From positions 289,863 to 353,862 of the forward strand of contig NZ_BMVK01000002.1 in NCBI RefSeq assembly GCF_014650675.1: DNA of 64,000 nucleotides, given 5' to 3'. Made by a program: the position numbers and the translations under genes. This DNA is from Streptomyces anulatus. GTDB lineage: Bacteria; Actinomycetota; Actinomycetes; Streptomycetales; Streptomycetaceae. Below are positions 16,505-26,039 of the stretch, piece after piece; position 1 is the stretch's first letter, and the number at the start of each line of letters is the position of its first letter. The notes beneath the pieces are model-generated. The model had not been told where the DNA came from and did no database searches. It saw only the letters and a list, made by a program, of their open reading frames with translations.

Positions 16505-18661
16505 GTGTTCTCGGGGATCGACGAGGTCGACTGGGCCTCGATGGAGCATGCCTACGGGCCTGCCGACGATGTGCCGGAGCTTCTTCGGGGGCTCGCGTCC
16601 GACGATCCGGCGGAGCGCGAGGCGGCGCTCGACGGCATGTACGGCGCGGTGCACCACCAGGGCGATGTGTACGCGTGCACGCTCGCGTGCATCCCGTTCC
16701 TGTTCGAGCTGGCCGTCGACCCGGGGGTGCAGGACCGCGGCAGCGTGGTCGAACTGCTCACCAGCATCGGCGGCTTCGACCTCGACGAGGACGACGAGGC
16801 GGAGATCGACGAGGACGAGATCGAGGGCGCCGCGAACTACGCGATGGCGGCGGCGGCGGTCACCGCGGGCGCGGGGGTCTTCTTCGAGCTGATCGCCGAC
16901 GAGGACCCCGGCGTGCGGCTCGCGGCCCCGCTGGCGCTCGCCACACTGCACCGCCACCCCGTGCGGGTGCTCGCGCTGCTGCGGGAGCGGCTGCCGGTGG
17001 AGCCCGACGAGGAGGTGCGGCTCGCCCTCGTGGAGGCGGCCGGGCGGGTCGCGCTGCGGCACCGGCCGTTGGCGGGGCGGGTCGCGGAGTGGCTGGGCCG
17101 GCTGGCGTCCCGGGCGCACTCCCCGGGGCTGCGGCTGGCGGCCCTGGCCCAGCTGGCGCGCTGTTCGCCCGACGGGCTGCCCGGCGATGTGGTGCCGGTG
17201 GTCTCGGGGCTGCTGCGCGAGATGCGTTCCCCGCCGGAGGAGTCCGCGCAGGAGGGGGACGAGCCGGCGGACCCGGACGCGGAGCCGGTGGACCCGGAGC
17301 CGGTGGCCGCCGCGGAGACCTGTCGGGGCGAGCAGGTCGCGACGCCGACGCTCGTGGGGCAGCTGCGGTCGCTGTCCGCGCAGGAGAACGCCGGGCGCGG
17401 CGCCCCCTGGGCCGCGGATCTGCTGCGCACCCTGCACGTCGGCCTCGACGACCGGGTGGGCGACCGTACGGCGCTGCTCGCCGACCAGTTGCGCAGCCCC
17501 GACCGCCGGCAGCGCATCGACGCCGTGCGGATGAGCGGCGGGCTGATACGGGCCTGGCGCGGCCCCTACGAGGAGCTGGTGGCGCTCGTCGGCGATCAGC
17601 TGTCCGACCCCGAGCCCCGGCTGGCCGAGGCCGCGTCCCATGTCCTGGAGGAGTTGTTCGGCCTGGCCGCGCCCGCCGCGGACGCCCTGGCCGCCCGGCT
17701 GGCCGACCGCCCCGGGGACTGGGTGAAGTCCTGGCCCAGTGGTCCGCCCGGGCTCGGCTCCACCGTGAAGGCCCTGGCACGCCTCGGGGACGCCCGGGCG
17801 CTGCCGGCGCTGGCGGCGGCGCTGGAGCTGCCGCAGGTGGCGCACGACGTGGGGTTCGCGGTGGGCCACCTGGGGGCGGCGGCGGAGCCCCTCGCCGGGG
17901 CGCTGCGGGGCAGGCTCGCGGAGGTGGAGCTGGACGAGGGGGCCTACGACCGGGCGAGCCCGCTACTGGCCGGGCTGACCGGGCTGCGGGCGGGCGAGGC
18001 GACCCCCGAGGTGCTGCGGGTGCTGCGCGGGGCGCCGGACTACCGGGGCGAGTGGCTGCGTACGGCGGCGCTGCGGGCGCTGGGTTCGTTCGGGCCCGCG
18101 GCCCGGGAGGCCGTCCCGGAGCTGCGGGCGCTGATCCGCAGCCCGGGGACGGCCTCCGCGACGGAGGCGGCCGAGGCGCTGTGGGCGATCTCCGGGGACG
18201 CCGACGCGGTGCTGCCGGTGCTGATCGAGGGCCTCCAGTCGCACCATGTCCACGACCGGCGGGCGGCGGCGGTGGCGCTGGGGGCCCTCGGGACGCGCGC
18301 CGCGGTGGTCGCGCCCCGGCTGCGCGGGCTGCTGGCGCACGAGGAGCTGTGGCTGCGGGTCGACGCGGCGATCGCGCTGTGGGAGGTGTCCGGCAGGTCG
18401 CAGGAGACCGTCGAGGCACTGCTCGCCGGCTGGGAGCGGAGCCGTCATGTGCGGGTCCGGGTGGCAGAATGCGTGGCACGGATGGGGCCGGTCCCGGAGG
18501 GGTCGGCCGCAGCACACGTCCTGCGGAGCGAGCTCGCCTCCGTACGCCGTCACAACGCGATGGACGGCGGGTACGGCAGTCATGACATCCACGAGGACGA
18601 GAAGCTCCTGGCGCTGTGCCGACAGGCACTCCGGGGGACGGGGAAAGGAACCACGGCATGA
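16505..18661 (+). CDS. HEAT-repeat protein
   Basis: The 718-aa soluble protein is built of helical HEAT/PBS-lyase type repeats: LRLAALAQLARCSPDGL, RLAEAASHVLEELFGL, RAAAVALGALGTRAAVVAPRLR, LWLRVDAAIALWEVSG, with typical 30-40 residue spacing along the chain. An acidic loop (LDEDDEAEIDEDEIEG, about 91-106) and an acidic linker near 240-275 interrupt it. Such proteins are scaffolds or protein-binding solenoids; no catalytic motif is visible. The GTG start at 16505 follows a GGGGAGGGG site. Its stop overlaps the ATG of the zinc-ribbon gene (ATGA), so the two are translationally coupled. Confidence 0.85.
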   Translation: MFSGIDEVDWASMEHAYGPADDVPELLRGLASDDPAEREAALDGMYGAVHHQGDVYACTLACIPFLFELAVDPGVQDRGSVVELLTSIGGFDLDEDDEAEIDEDEIEGAANYAMAAAAVTAGAGVFFELIADEDPGVRLAAPLALATLHRHPVRVLALLRERLPVEPDEEVRLALVEAAGRVALRHRPLAGRVAEWLGRLASRAHSPGLRLAALAQLARCSPDGLPGDVVPVVSGLLREMRSPPEESAQEGDEPADPDAEPVDPEPVAAAETCRGEQVATPTLVGQLRSLSAQENAGRGAPWAADLLRTLHVGLDDRVGDRTALLADQLRSPDRRQRIDAVRMSGGLIRAWRGPYEELVALVGDQLSDPEPRLAEAASHVLEELFGLAAPAADALAARLADRPGDWVKSWPSGPPGLGSTVKALARLGDARALPALAAALELPQVAHDVGFAVGHLGAAAEPLAGALRGRLAEVELDEGAYDRASPLLAGLTGLRAGEATPEVLRVLRGAPDYRGEWLRTAALRALGSFGPAAREAVPELRALIRSPGTASATEAAEALWAISGDADAVLPVLIEGLQSHHVHDRRAAAVALGALGTRAAVVAPRLRGLLAHEELWLRVDAAIALWEVSGRSQETVEALLAGWERSRHVRVRVAECVARMGPVPEGSAAAHVLRSELASVRRHNAMDGGYGSHDIHEDEKLLALCRQALRGTGKGTTA

Positions 18662-18972
18662 TCATTTTCGGTACCAAGGGCTACCTCTACCAGCTGGCCG
18701 TCCTGACGATGGTGTGCGGCTGGTGCGGCAATCCGGCGGCGCACACCCTGCGCAAGCGGGTCACGAAGTTCACGCTGTTCTTCGTGCCGCTGTTCCCGTT
18801 CTCGACGAAGTACGCCACGCAGTGCACGTTCTGCGGCGGGGAGCGGCAGATACCCCAGGAGGAGGCGGACCGGCTGCTCGCGCAGGCCTCGGCCGGGCAG
18901 GACGGCAACGCCCATGGGCAGGCCCCGCAGCCCGGTTTCACACCTCCCGGGCAGAACCCGTACCAGCGCTGA
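18658..18972 (+). CDS. Zinc-ribbon protein
   Basis: The 104-aa protein has two CxxC knuckles, CGWCGNP (about 20-26) and CTFCGGE (about 57-63), that should bind one zinc ion. Between them lies a hydrophobic segment TKFTLFFVPLFPFSTK that may dip into the membrane. The tail is Gln/Pro/Gly-rich (QAPQPGFTPPGQNPYQR). The start is ATG 18658, overlapping the HEAT-gene stop by four bases; the longer in-frame version lies inside that gene. It is a common actinobacterial family of unknown role. Confidence 0.85.
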   Translation: MIIFGTKGYLYQLAVLTMVCGWCGNPAAHTLRKRVTKFTLFFVPLFPFSTKYATQCTFCGGERQIPQEEADRLLAQASAGQDGNAHGQAPQPGFTPPGQNPYQR

Positions 18973-19117
18973 CCCGGCGGCCCTCCTGACCGCCCCGGCC
19001 CCGTGGTCCCGCGACCGCGGGGCCGCGTAACGTCACACAGGGGTACGAAGTCGGCATTGCGTGCGGTCGTCCGATTAGGGTGTGAGACCGCTGTCGTCGT
19101 CGAAGAGGAGGCGAGCC

Positions 19118-19843
19118 TTGCGCCCGCACCGCGTCCCGGCGGCGACCCGTACCGCCGTGTTCGCCCTCGCCGGGCTCGCCCTGCTGACCGGCTGCGGCGC
19201 GGCGGGCGGGCTGAAGAGCGCGGGGGACGCGCCGTCGGCCGTCGAGCCCAAGAGCCTCTGGCCGGAGCTGCCGCCCGCCTCCTCCGCCCCGTACGACTAC
19301 GGCGAGGGCGAGACCGCGCGCATCCCGGGGATCCGGGTGGCCGGCGGCGATGTGCGGCGGCTGGATCCGGTGACCGTGGCGCAGGCCGGGCTGAAGGCGA
19401 AGACGGACCGGGACAGCGGCCTGGACGAGCTGCCGGACGAGACGGTGAAGCAGATCGAGGCGTGCCGGACCGCCCCGGACGACTGCCCGGTCCTCCCGCC
19501 GTACTACCGCGACCTGACCGGCGACGGCAGGGACGAACTGGTGCTCGGTATCCGGATGCCCGACCGGCAGCTCGCCGTGCGCGTCTACATGCCGGACGAG
19601 GGCCGGCTGACCCGGATCATGTCCACCTACGACGCCGTCATCAGCGTGGAGCTGGCGGGCCGGGACCTGATCATGCGGGCGCCCTCGGTGATCCCGGGGT
19701 ACGAGTACCGCACGGCGTGGTCCTGGGACGACCGGCAGCGCGCGATGCTGCCCACCCGGGACGAGATCCTGCGGACGCCCGAGCACCGGAAGGCCCCGAA
19801 ACCCTCCCCGGAGTCCACCGCGTCCTCCGCGGGGACGCGATGA
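19118..19843 (+). CDS. Lipoprotein coupled to a histidine kinase
   Basis: The 241-aa precursor has a lipoprotein signal peptide (RTAVFALAGLALLTGCG), with the lipid-carrying Cys in LLTGCG about residue 26. The mature part contains DLTGDGRDELVLGIRMPD, similar to FG-GAP/VCBS-type short beta motifs, and ends in a Pro/Ser/Thr tail. The start is TTG 19118, because GGAGG is 6 nt before it; the in-frame GTG at 19082 has no site. The stop overlaps the kinase ATG (ATGA). By analogy with CseA next to CseC it may modulate the kinase from outside; this is inference. Confidence 0.78.
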   Translation: MRPHRVPAATRTAVFALAGLALLTGCGAAGGLKSAGDAPSAVEPKSLWPELPPASSAPYDYGEGETARIPGIRVAGGDVRRLDPVTVAQAGLKAKTDRDSGLDELPDETVKQIEACRTAPDDCPVLPPYYRDLTGDGRDELVLGIRMPDRQLAVRVYMPDEGRLTRIMSTYDAVISVELAGRDLIMRAPSVIPGYEYRTAWSWDDRQRAMLPTRDEILRTPEHRKAPKPSPESTASSAGTR

Positions 19844-21219
19844 GGCGGCGCGTCCTCCGCTCGCCCTCCTGGACCGCGAGCCTCACCTGGAAGTCCGCGG
19901 TCTTCCTGACCGTCATGTGCTGCACCCTGGCCGCCCTCCTCGGCTTCCTGGTGCACACGGCGGTCACCCGGCAGACGGTCGAACAGGCCCGGGACAAGAC
20001 GCTGAGCCGGCTGGAGGTGGTCACCGACGCGTACGAGGCCGGGGAGCCGCTGCCCCCGGGGTCCGGCATCGACCCGCCGGGCCTGCCCGCCTCGCTGCGC
20101 GCCCTGGCCTCGGGCGGCGAACGGGGCACCCTCGTCGCGGACGGACCGCACCGGCCGGGCGACCCGGACGGGCGGAGCGGACCCGCCATGTGGGCGGCGG
20201 GCCCGGCGGACGGGCGGGCGCTCGCCACCTGGACGGACTACAGCCACAGCGCCCGCACCATCGGCGGCCTCGACCGGGCGATCATCGGCTCCTCGCTGCT
20301 GGCCATCGCCGCCACCCTGCTCGTCGGCCTGTTCGCCGTCGGCCGGGTGACCCGCAGGCTCCACCAGAGCGCCCGGGTGGCCCGCCGGATCAGCGCGGGC
20401 GATCTCGACGCCCGGGTGCGCGACCCCCGGACCGCGCGCCCGGTCCGGGCCCAGGACGAGGTGGCGATCGTGGCGGGCGCGCTCGACACCATGGCCTCGA
20501 CCCTCCAGCGCAAGCTCCAGACCGAGCAGCGGTTCACCGCCGACGTGGCGCACGAGCTGCGCACCCCGCTGACCGGCCTGTCGGCCGCCGCCGAACTGCT
20601 GCCGCCGGGCCGCCCGGCGGAGCTGGTGCGCGACCGGGTGCGGGCCATGCGGGCGCTGACGGAGGACCTGCTGGAGATCTCCCGCCTCGACGCCCGCACC
20701 GAGCAGGTCGACCTCGCCGTGCACGAGCTCGCCCCCGTGGCGGAGCGGGTCGTCCGGGCGTCGGGCACCGACACCGAGGTGCGGGTGACGGGCGCGGCCC
20801 GGGTGGAGACGGACCGGCGGCGCCTGGAGCGGGTGATCGGCAATCTGGTGACCAACGCCCATCGGCACGGGCGCCCTCCGGTGGTGCTGAGCGTGGACGG
20901 CGCGGTGGTCTCCGTGACCGACCGCGGCCCGGGATTCCCGGCGTATCTGCTGGACGGCGGGCCGCAGCGGTTCCGGACGGACGGTGCGGGCAAGGGGCAC
21001 GGGCTCGGGCTGACCATCGCCCTCGGCCAGGCCGAGGTCATCGGCGCCCGGCTGGACTTCGGCAATCCGCCGGACGGCGGGGCGCTCGCCCGGTTGACCC
21101 TGCCGGAGTACGTACGCCTGGATGACGGGGAATGCGACCGGAATCCCGGTGGTGACGGGGGTCCGGAGGGCCGGGACGACCCGGACGGCTCAACAGGGAG
21201 CGCACCTCACGGACCGTGA
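19840..21219 (+). CDS. Membrane sensor histidine kinase without adjacent regulator
   Basis: The 459-aa product has membrane helices at about 19-40 and 149-169 around a 105-residue outer sensor, a HAMP region (VGRVTRRLHQSARVARRISAGDLDARV), and the phospho-accepting histidine H238 in TADVAHELRTPLTG. N box NLVTNAHRHG, G1 DRGPGFP and G2 GKGHGLGLTIA are intact, so it should be active. The sequence style is that of the CseC/PrrB class. No response regulator lies on either side; the upstream partner is a lipoprotein and the next gene an SH3 protein. The start ATG 19840 overlaps the lipoprotein stop. Confidence 0.9.
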   Translation: MRRRVLRSPSWTASLTWKSAVFLTVMCCTLAALLGFLVHTAVTRQTVEQARDKTLSRLEVVTDAYEAGEPLPPGSGIDPPGLPASLRALASGGERGTLVADGPHRPGDPDGRSGPAMWAAGPADGRALATWTDYSHSARTIGGLDRAIIGSSLLAIAATLLVGLFAVGRVTRRLHQSARVARRISAGDLDARVRDPRTARPVRAQDEVAIVAGALDTMASTLQRKLQTEQRFTADVAHELRTPLTGLSAAAELLPPGRPAELVRDRVRAMRALTEDLLEISRLDARTEQVDLAVHELAPVAERVVRASGTDTEVRVTGAARVETDRRRLERVIGNLVTNAHRHGRPPVVLSVDGAVVSVTDRGPGFPAYLLDGGPQRFRTDGAGKGHGLGLTIALGQAEVIGARLDFGNPPDGGALARLTLPEYVRLDDGECDRNPGGDGGPEGRDDPDGSTGSAPHGP

Positions 21220-21311
21220 CGCGTTGCCGACCGTGAGTGGCGAACCTAGCGTGACGAGCACGAGCCCAGCTCGTGTCCCCCACGGTCCCTTCCTCATCGC
21301 ATGGAGGCAGC

Positions 21312-21812
21312 ATGTCCCCCCTGTCCCGCCCCTCGCGGCTCCGCCGGCTCGGTCTCTGCGTCGCCACCGGCACGCTCGCGGCGCTCACCGCCGCCGCTCC
21401 CGCCGCGATGGCGGCCGACCCCCAGCCCGTCGGCCAGCGCGCGGAGGCCGCCGCTCCGGACCCGACGTCCGACGAGCTCTCCGCCTCGGCGCTGCAGCGC
21501 GAGCACGAGGCGCAGCAGAAGCAGGCCCGCGAGGAGGCACAGAAGCAGGGCCAGGCGCGCCCCCAGGCGCCGAAGCGGACCTACAAGGGACGCGTCATCG
21601 CCAAGCCGTACCTGCTGCTCCGTGACAAGCCGACCCGCAGCAGCCGCATCGTCGGCTCGGTCGAGTACGGCGAGATCGTCCACATCTTCTGCAAGACCAA
21701 GGGCGACAACGTCGACGGCAACAACCGCTGGTACCTGCTGACCAACGGCACGTGGGCCTGGGGTTCGGCCCGCTACATCGAGAACATCGGCTCCGCGCCG
21801 AAGTGGTGCTGA
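21312..21812 (+). CDS. Exported SH3-domain protein
   Basis: The 166-aa product has a Sec signal peptide (PSRLRRLGLCVATGTLAALTAAAPAAMA split around residue 34). A Gln/Glu/Lys-rich helical linker (REHEAQQKQAREEAQKQ, about 58-75) follows, and then one bacterial SH3 domain about residues 88-160 (LLLRDKPTRSSRIVGSVEYG; NNRWYLLTNGTWAWGSARYI). Such domains bind peptidoglycan or wall peptides. Two cysteines (HIFCKTK, terminal KWC) may pair. The start ATG 21312 has GGAGG 4 nt upstream. A stable hairpin follows the gene. Confidence 0.88.
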   Translation: MSPLSRPSRLRRLGLCVATGTLAALTAAAPAAMAADPQPVGQRAEAAAPDPTSDELSASALQREHEAQQKQAREEAQKQGQARPQAPKRTYKGRVIAKPYLLLRDKPTRSSRIVGSVEYGEIVHIFCKTKGDNVDGNNRWYLLTNGTWAWGSARYIENIGSAPKWC

Positions 21813-21832
21813 CCTCACGTCACCCGCACATC

Positions 21833-21882
21833 CGCCCGCCCGTGGAGCCCGGCCGTGTCGCCGTCGGCTCCGCGGGCGGGCG
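21833..21882 (+). terminator. Hairpin behind the SH3-protein gene
   Basis: CGCCCGCCCGTGGAGCC (21833-21849) pairs with GGCTCCGCGGGCGGGCG (21866-21882) over 17 bp with one G-T wobble and a 16-nt loop. It separates the SH3 gene from the SEDS/PBP operon. Confidence 0.8.
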
Positions 21883-21886
21883 TATG

Positions 21887-21946
21887 TCCGGTGGGCGCCG
21901 ACGGCATTCCGGTGGGCGCTGACGGCGTCTCCGGTGGGCACTGACA
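21887..21946 (+). repeat. Three direct repeats upstream of the SEDS gene
   Basis: TCCGGTGGGCGCCGACG (21887), TCCGGTGGGCGCTGACG (21908) and TCCGGTGGGCACTGACA (21930) are spaced 21 and 22 bp apart, that is, two helical turns on the same face of DNA. The third copy ends in the predicted -35 box CTGACA. The arrangement suits an activator that binds direct repeats. Confidence 0.65.
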
Positions 21947-21969
21947 TGGGCAAAGGTGTGACATAAGGG
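21941..21969 (+). promoter_or_regulatory. Predicted promoter of the SEDS-PBP-amidase operon
   Basis: CTGACA (21941-21946), a 17-nt spacer and TAAGGG (21964-21969) precede the start at 22003 by 34 nt. The -35 lies inside the third direct repeat. Confidence 0.5.
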
Positions 21970-22002
21970 AAATACCGCGCACCTCTTGCTACGTTGCGGG
22001 GC

Positions 22003-23382
22003 ATGACCGCAACGACGGCGGACGCTCCCCCGCCCGAGCTACGCCTGCCCAAGCGGCGCGGGGTGGAGCTCGCCCTCCTCGTCGGGGGCGTCCTGATCTC
22101 CGTCTTCGGCTACGCGGCGGTCGGCCTCGCCCACGACGGCGCCGTGCCTCCCGACGTCGCCGGGTACGGGGCCGGGCTCGGCACGCTCGCCCTGCTCGCC
22201 CATGTCGCGGTCCGCTTCCGGGCCCCGTACGCCGATCCGCTGCTGCTGCCGATCGCCGTCCTGCTCAACGGGCTCGGCCTGGTGCTGATCTACCGGCTCG
22301 ACCTGGAGACCCCGAAGGACCAGGCCGCGCCCACCCAGCTCGTCTGGTCCACGCTCGGCGTCGCGCTGTTCGCCGCCGTAGTGGTGCTGCTGCGCGACCA
22401 CCGGGTACTCCAGCGGTACGCGTATCTCTCGGTGGCCTCGGCGCTCGCGCTGCTGATCGTGCCGATCTTCTTCCCGGCGGTGAACGGGGCGAAGATCTGG
22501 ATCCGGATCGGCGGACTCTCCTTCCAGCCCGGCGAGTTCGCCAAGATCCTGCTCGCGGTGTTCTTCGCCGCCTATCTGGCCGCCAACCGCAACGCGCTCG
22601 CGTACACCGGCCGCACCTTCTGGAAGCTGCAACTGCCCTCCGGCCGGGTGCTCGGGCCGATCGTGGCGATCTGGCTGCTGAGCGTCGGGGTGCTGGTGCT
22701 GGAGCGCGATCTGGGCACCTCGCTGCTGTTCTTCGGGCTCTTCGTCATCATGCTGTACGTGGCGACCGGCCGGACCGGCTGGATCGCGGTCGGCCTGCTC
22801 CTGGCAGCCGTCGGGGCCTTCGTCGTCGGCTCCTTCGAACCGCACGTCCACAGCCGGGTGCAGGACTGGCTGGACCCGTTCGCCTCGATCGACGCGGGGC
22901 AGGGGCCGGGCCAGCTCGCCCAGTCGCTGTTCGCCTTCGCCGCGGGCGGGATGCTCGGGACCGGGCTCGGCGCGGGCCACTCCATCCTGATCGGCTTCGC
23001 CGCCAAGTCCGACTTCATCCTGGCGACCGCGGGCGAGGAGCTGGGGCTGAGCGGGCTGACGGCGATCTTCCTGCTCTACGCGCTGCTCGTGGCGCGCGGC
23101 TACCGGGCGGGGCTCGCCCTGCGCGATCCGTTCGGACGGCTGCTCGCGATCGGTCTGGCGTCGATCCTGGCGCTCCAGGTGTTCGTGATCGCGGGCGGGG
23201 TGATGGGGCTGATCCCGCTGACCGGGATGGCGATGCCGTTCCTCGCGCAGGGCGGCTCGTCGGTCGTCACCAACTGGATCATCGTGGCGCTGCTGATCCG
23301 GGTCAGCGACGTCTCGCGCAGACCCCACCCGGAACAGGCCGAGACCGGGGTCATCGCGGCGGCCGTGGAGGAGGACCGGTGA
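22003..23382 (+). CDS. SEDS-family glycosyltransferase (FtsW/RodA/SpoVE type)
   Basis: This multi-spanning lipid II polymerase of peptidoglycan synthesis has 459 aa and about ten membrane helices. Family signatures: [20 protein letters not shown] (about 164-183), [14 protein letters not shown] (about 236-249), and near the C-terminus [15 protein letters not shown] [12 protein letters not shown] and [16 protein letters not shown]. The start ATG 22003 has only a weak GCGGGG site. The stop overlaps the GTG of the following class B PBP, its expected transpeptidase partner. The pair resembles the additional FtsW-like/PBP pair that Streptomyces carry outside the dcw cluster; which process it serves (tip growth, septation or sporulation) cannot be told. 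Confidence 0.93.
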   Translation: MTATTADAPPPELRLPKRRGVELALLVGGVLISVFGYAAVGLAHDGAVPPDVAGYGAGLGTLALLAHVAVRFRAPYADPLLLPIAVLLNGLGLVLIYRLDLETPKDQAAPTQLVWSTLGVALFAAVVVLLRDHRVLQRYAYLSVASALALLIVPIFFPAVNGAKIWIRIGGLSFQPGEFAKILLAVFFAAYLAANRNALAYTGRTFWKLQLPSGRVLGPIVAIWLLSVGVLVLERDLGTSLLFFGLFVIMLYVATGRTGWIAVGLLLAAVGAFVVGSFEPHVHSRVQDWLDPFASIDAGQGPGQLAQSLFAFAAGGMLGTGLGAGHSILIGFAAKSDFILATAGEELGLSGLTAIFLLYALLVARGYRAGLALRDPFGRLLAIGLASILALQVFVIAGGVMGLIPLTGMAMPFLAQGGSSVVTNWIIVALLIRVSDVSRRPHPEQAETGVIAAAVEEDR

Positions 23383-24836
23383 TCCGCTACATCCGGTGGG
23401 CCGCCGCCTTCTGTCTGCTGCTGCTGGTGGCGCTGCTCGTCAACGCGGCCCGGATCCAGGTCTTCGAGGCCGACGAACTGGACGCCAATCCGGCCAACCG
23501 CCGCAACACCATCGCCCGTTACGACCAGCCGCGCGGCAACATCGTGGTCGGCGACCGGCCCGTGACCGGCAGCAAGGAGACCGGCGAACTGCTGAGCTTC
23601 GAGCGCACCTATCTGCACGGCCCGCTGTACGCCCCGGTGACCGGATACGCCTCGCAGACGTACGGCACGACACTCATCGAGAACGCCGAGGACGCCGTCC
23701 TGTCCGGTACGGACTCCCTGCTGGCGCCGCTGCCCTTCTGGAACGAGTTCACGCGGGGCCGGCAGCCGGGCGGGAACGTCGTCACCACCATCAGGGCGTC
23801 GATGCAGCAGGCCGCGTACGACGGGCTGAGCGGGCGGCGGGGGGCGGTCGCGGCGCTGGATCCGTCGACCGGCGAGATCCTGGCGCTCGTCTCGACCCCG
23901 TCGTACGACCCCGAGCGGCTGTCCGGGACCGGTTCCGCGGTGACCGACGCGTGGGCCCGGCTGAACGCGGCCAGGAGCATGCCGATGCTCAACCGGGCCA
24001 TCCGGCAGACCTATCCGCCGGGCTCCACCTTCAAGATCGTGACGGCGGCGGCGGCCCTGGACGAGCGGGTGGTGACGGACGCCGACGCGGCTACGGACAC
24101 GCCGTCGCCGTACGTCCTGCCGGGGACGCGCACGACCCTGCCGAACGAGGCGAGAGGCTGCGAGAACGCGTCGCTGGCGGACGCGATCCGGGTCTCCTGC
24201 AACACGGTGATGGCCCATCTGGGGGTCGAGGTCGGCCTGGACGGGATGGTGGAGACGGCGGAGAAGTTCGGCTTCAACGACGCCGGGCTGCGCATTCCGT
24301 CCGGGGTGGCGAGGAGCAACTTCGACACGGACATGAGCGAGGACCAGCTGGCCCTGTCCTCGATCGGGCAGTTCAACACGACCGCGACCCCGCTCCAGAT
24401 GGCGATGGTCGCCTCGGCGGTGGCCAACGGCGGGGACCTGCGCCGCCCGCATCTGGTCGACCGGATCACCACGAACGACGGGGACACGGTCCGGCAGGAG
24501 CGGTCGGAGCCGTACGAACGGGCGATGAGCCCGTCCACGGCCGTGCAGCTCCAGCGGATGATGGTCGACGTGGTGGAGGACGGCACCGGGTCGAACGCGG
24601 CGATCGACGGGGTGACGGTCGGCGGCAAGACCGGTACCGCCCAGCACGGCGTCGACAACTCCGGTCTGCCGTACGCCTGGTTCATCTCCTGGGCCCAGGC
24701 ACCCGACTCCGGCCGCCCGGCCGTCGCGGTGGCGGTGGTCGTGGAGGACGCCGCCGCCGACCGGGACGACATCAGCGGCGGCGGCAGCGCGGCCCCGATC
24801 GCCCGGGCCGTGATGGAAGCGGCGTTGGAGGAGTAA
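23379..24836 (+). CDS. Class B penicillin-binding protein (transpeptidase)
   Basis: This cross-linking enzyme is partner to the SEDS protein. One N-terminal membrane helix (residues 5-24) is followed by a dimerisation/pedestal region ([16 protein letters not shown]). The transpeptidase domain has all three active-site motifs: SxxK as STFK 216-219, SxN as SCN 273-275 and KTG 417-419. At 485 aa it is of PbpA size, without PASTA repeats. The GTG start at 23379 overlaps the SEDS stop, so the two are translationally coupled. The amidase-signature gene follows after 38 bp. Confidence 0.95.
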   Translation: MIRYIRWAAAFCLLLLVALLVNAARIQVFEADELDANPANRRNTIARYDQPRGNIVVGDRPVTGSKETGELLSFERTYLHGPLYAPVTGYASQTYGTTLIENAEDAVLSGTDSLLAPLPFWNEFTRGRQPGGNVVTTIRASMQQAAYDGLSGRRGAVAALDPSTGEILALVSTPSYDPERLSGTGSAVTDAWARLNAARSMPMLNRAIRQTYPPGSTFKIVTAAAALDERVVTDADAATDTPSPYVLPGTRTTLPNEARGCENASLADAIRVSCNTVMAHLGVEVGLDGMVETAEKFGFNDAGLRIPSGVARSNFDTDMSEDQLALSSIGQFNTTATPLQMAMVASAVANGGDLRRPHLVDRITTNDGDTVRQERSEPYERAMSPSTAVQLQRMMVDVVEDGTGSNAAIDGVTVGGKTGTAQHGVDNSGLPYAWFISWAQAPDSGRPAVAVAVVVEDAAADRDDISGGGSAAPIARAVMEAALEE

Positions 24837-24874
24837 CCGGGGCGCCCGGAGGGGCGCACCGGCAGACTGGGCCC

Positions 24875-26008
24875 ATGACACGGACGACCTCCGCGGTGGC
24901 GCGGGCCCTGGAGCGGATCGGCCGGCTGGACCCGGCGCTGCACGCGTTCGTCGAGGTCTGGCCGGACGAGGCGCTCGCCCGCGAACGGGAGGCCGCGGCG
25001 CGGCGACTCCCCCTGGGCGGGCTGCCGTTCGCGGTGAAGGGCCCCTCCGGGATCCGGTCCTTCGCGGCCCGTCGGCTGATCGCGGCGGGCGGCTCCCCGG
25101 TGGGCGCGACCTCGGTGCCGGGACCCGGCACCCACTGGCAGACCTGGGGCCTGGGCGCGCACGGCCGTACGGTCAACCCGTGGCGGGCGGACCGTACTCC
25201 GGGCGGATCGTCGGCCGGGTCGGCGGTCGCGGTGGCGACGGGGATGGCGGAGCTGGCGACGGGCAGCGACGGGGCCGGGTCGGTCCGCATCCCGGCCGCC
25301 TGGTGCGCGGTGTTCGGGCTGAAGACGACGAACGGGCTGCTCCCCTCCCCCGACCGGTCGGGGCTGGCCTCGGCCGGGGTGCTGGCCCGGTCCGCGGCGG
25401 CGGCGGAACCGTATCTGCGCCATGTGCTGGGCGGTGGAGGGCCGGACGCCGCCCCCGCACTGCCACTGCCCCTGCAACTGCCCCTGCCCGCTGTGTACAG
25501 CGAGGACCTCGGGTTCGCGGAGGTGGACCCGGAGGTGGCGGCCGTCGTCCGGGCGGCGATGGACCGGCTCGTCGCGGCGGGGACCGTACGCCTGCTGGGG
25601 CGTGACGCCGCGCTGCTCGACCCGGTGAGGGCCTGGACCGCGATACGGGGCGGGTCGCCGGACGACCCGGAGGCGGTGCGGGTGCGGCGGACGAACGACG
25701 ATCGGCTGGACGCGCTTCTCGCCGGTGGGGCCGTCCTCCTGACCCCGGCCACCCCGAACCGGCCGCACGGCCACGAGGGCCCGGGGGACCTCTACTCCAC
25801 CGCGTTGACCTGGGCGTTCAACTTGAGCGGACATCCGGCGGCGAGCCTGCCCGCGGGATTCACCGGGGACGGCTGCCCGGTGGGGCTCCAGTTGGCGGCG
25901 GCGCGCGGCGCGGACGTCCGGCTGCTCGCCGCAGCCCGCGCGGTGGAGGACGCCCTGCCCGCCGCGCCCGTGCCGCCCGCCGCCGGGCGGGCGGCGGCGG
26001 GGCGCTGA
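24875..26008 (+). CDS. Amidase-signature family protein
   Basis: It is a Ser-cisSer-Lys hydrolase of amide bonds. The catalytic triad is visible: K55 in PFAVKGP, cis-Ser in TPGGSSAGS (112/113), nucleophile S136 in [13 protein letters not shown]. At 377 aa it is short for the family (usually 450-500), with a reduced C-terminal part, and is related to the AtzF/GatA-like group. The substrate is unknown. Start ATG 24875, 38 bp after the PBP gene and in the same direction, so co-transcription is likely but a functional link to the cell wall is not shown. Confidence 0.88.
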   Translation: MTRTTSAVARALERIGRLDPALHAFVEVWPDEALAREREAAARRLPLGGLPFAVKGPSGIRSFAARRLIAAGGSPVGATSVPGPGTHWQTWGLGAHGRTVNPWRADRTPGGSSAGSAVAVATGMAELATGSDGAGSVRIPAAWCAVFGLKTTNGLLPSPDRSGLASAGVLARSAAAAEPYLRHVLGGGGPDAAPALPLPLQLPLPAVYSEDLGFAEVDPEVAAVVRAAMDRLVAAGTVRLLGRDAALLDPVRAWTAIRGGSPDDPEAVRVRRTNDDRLDALLAGGAVLLTPATPNRPHGHEGPGDLYSTALTWAFNLSGHPAASLPAGFTGDGCPVGLQLAAARGADVRLLAAARAVEDALPAAPVPPAAGRAAAGR

Positions 26009-26039
26009 CCGGCAGGGGGCCTCCGGTTCCGGGCTCCGG

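Noticed and set aside
19118..21219. Calling the pair cseA-cseC
   Set aside because: No sigE or cseB beside it, and the lipoprotein similarity is only general, so I keep a neutral name.
16282..21812. Mobile element or phage remnant around the HEAT/zinc-ribbon genes
   Set aside because: No integrase, transposase, tRNA-adjacent direct repeats or base-composition shift is visible.
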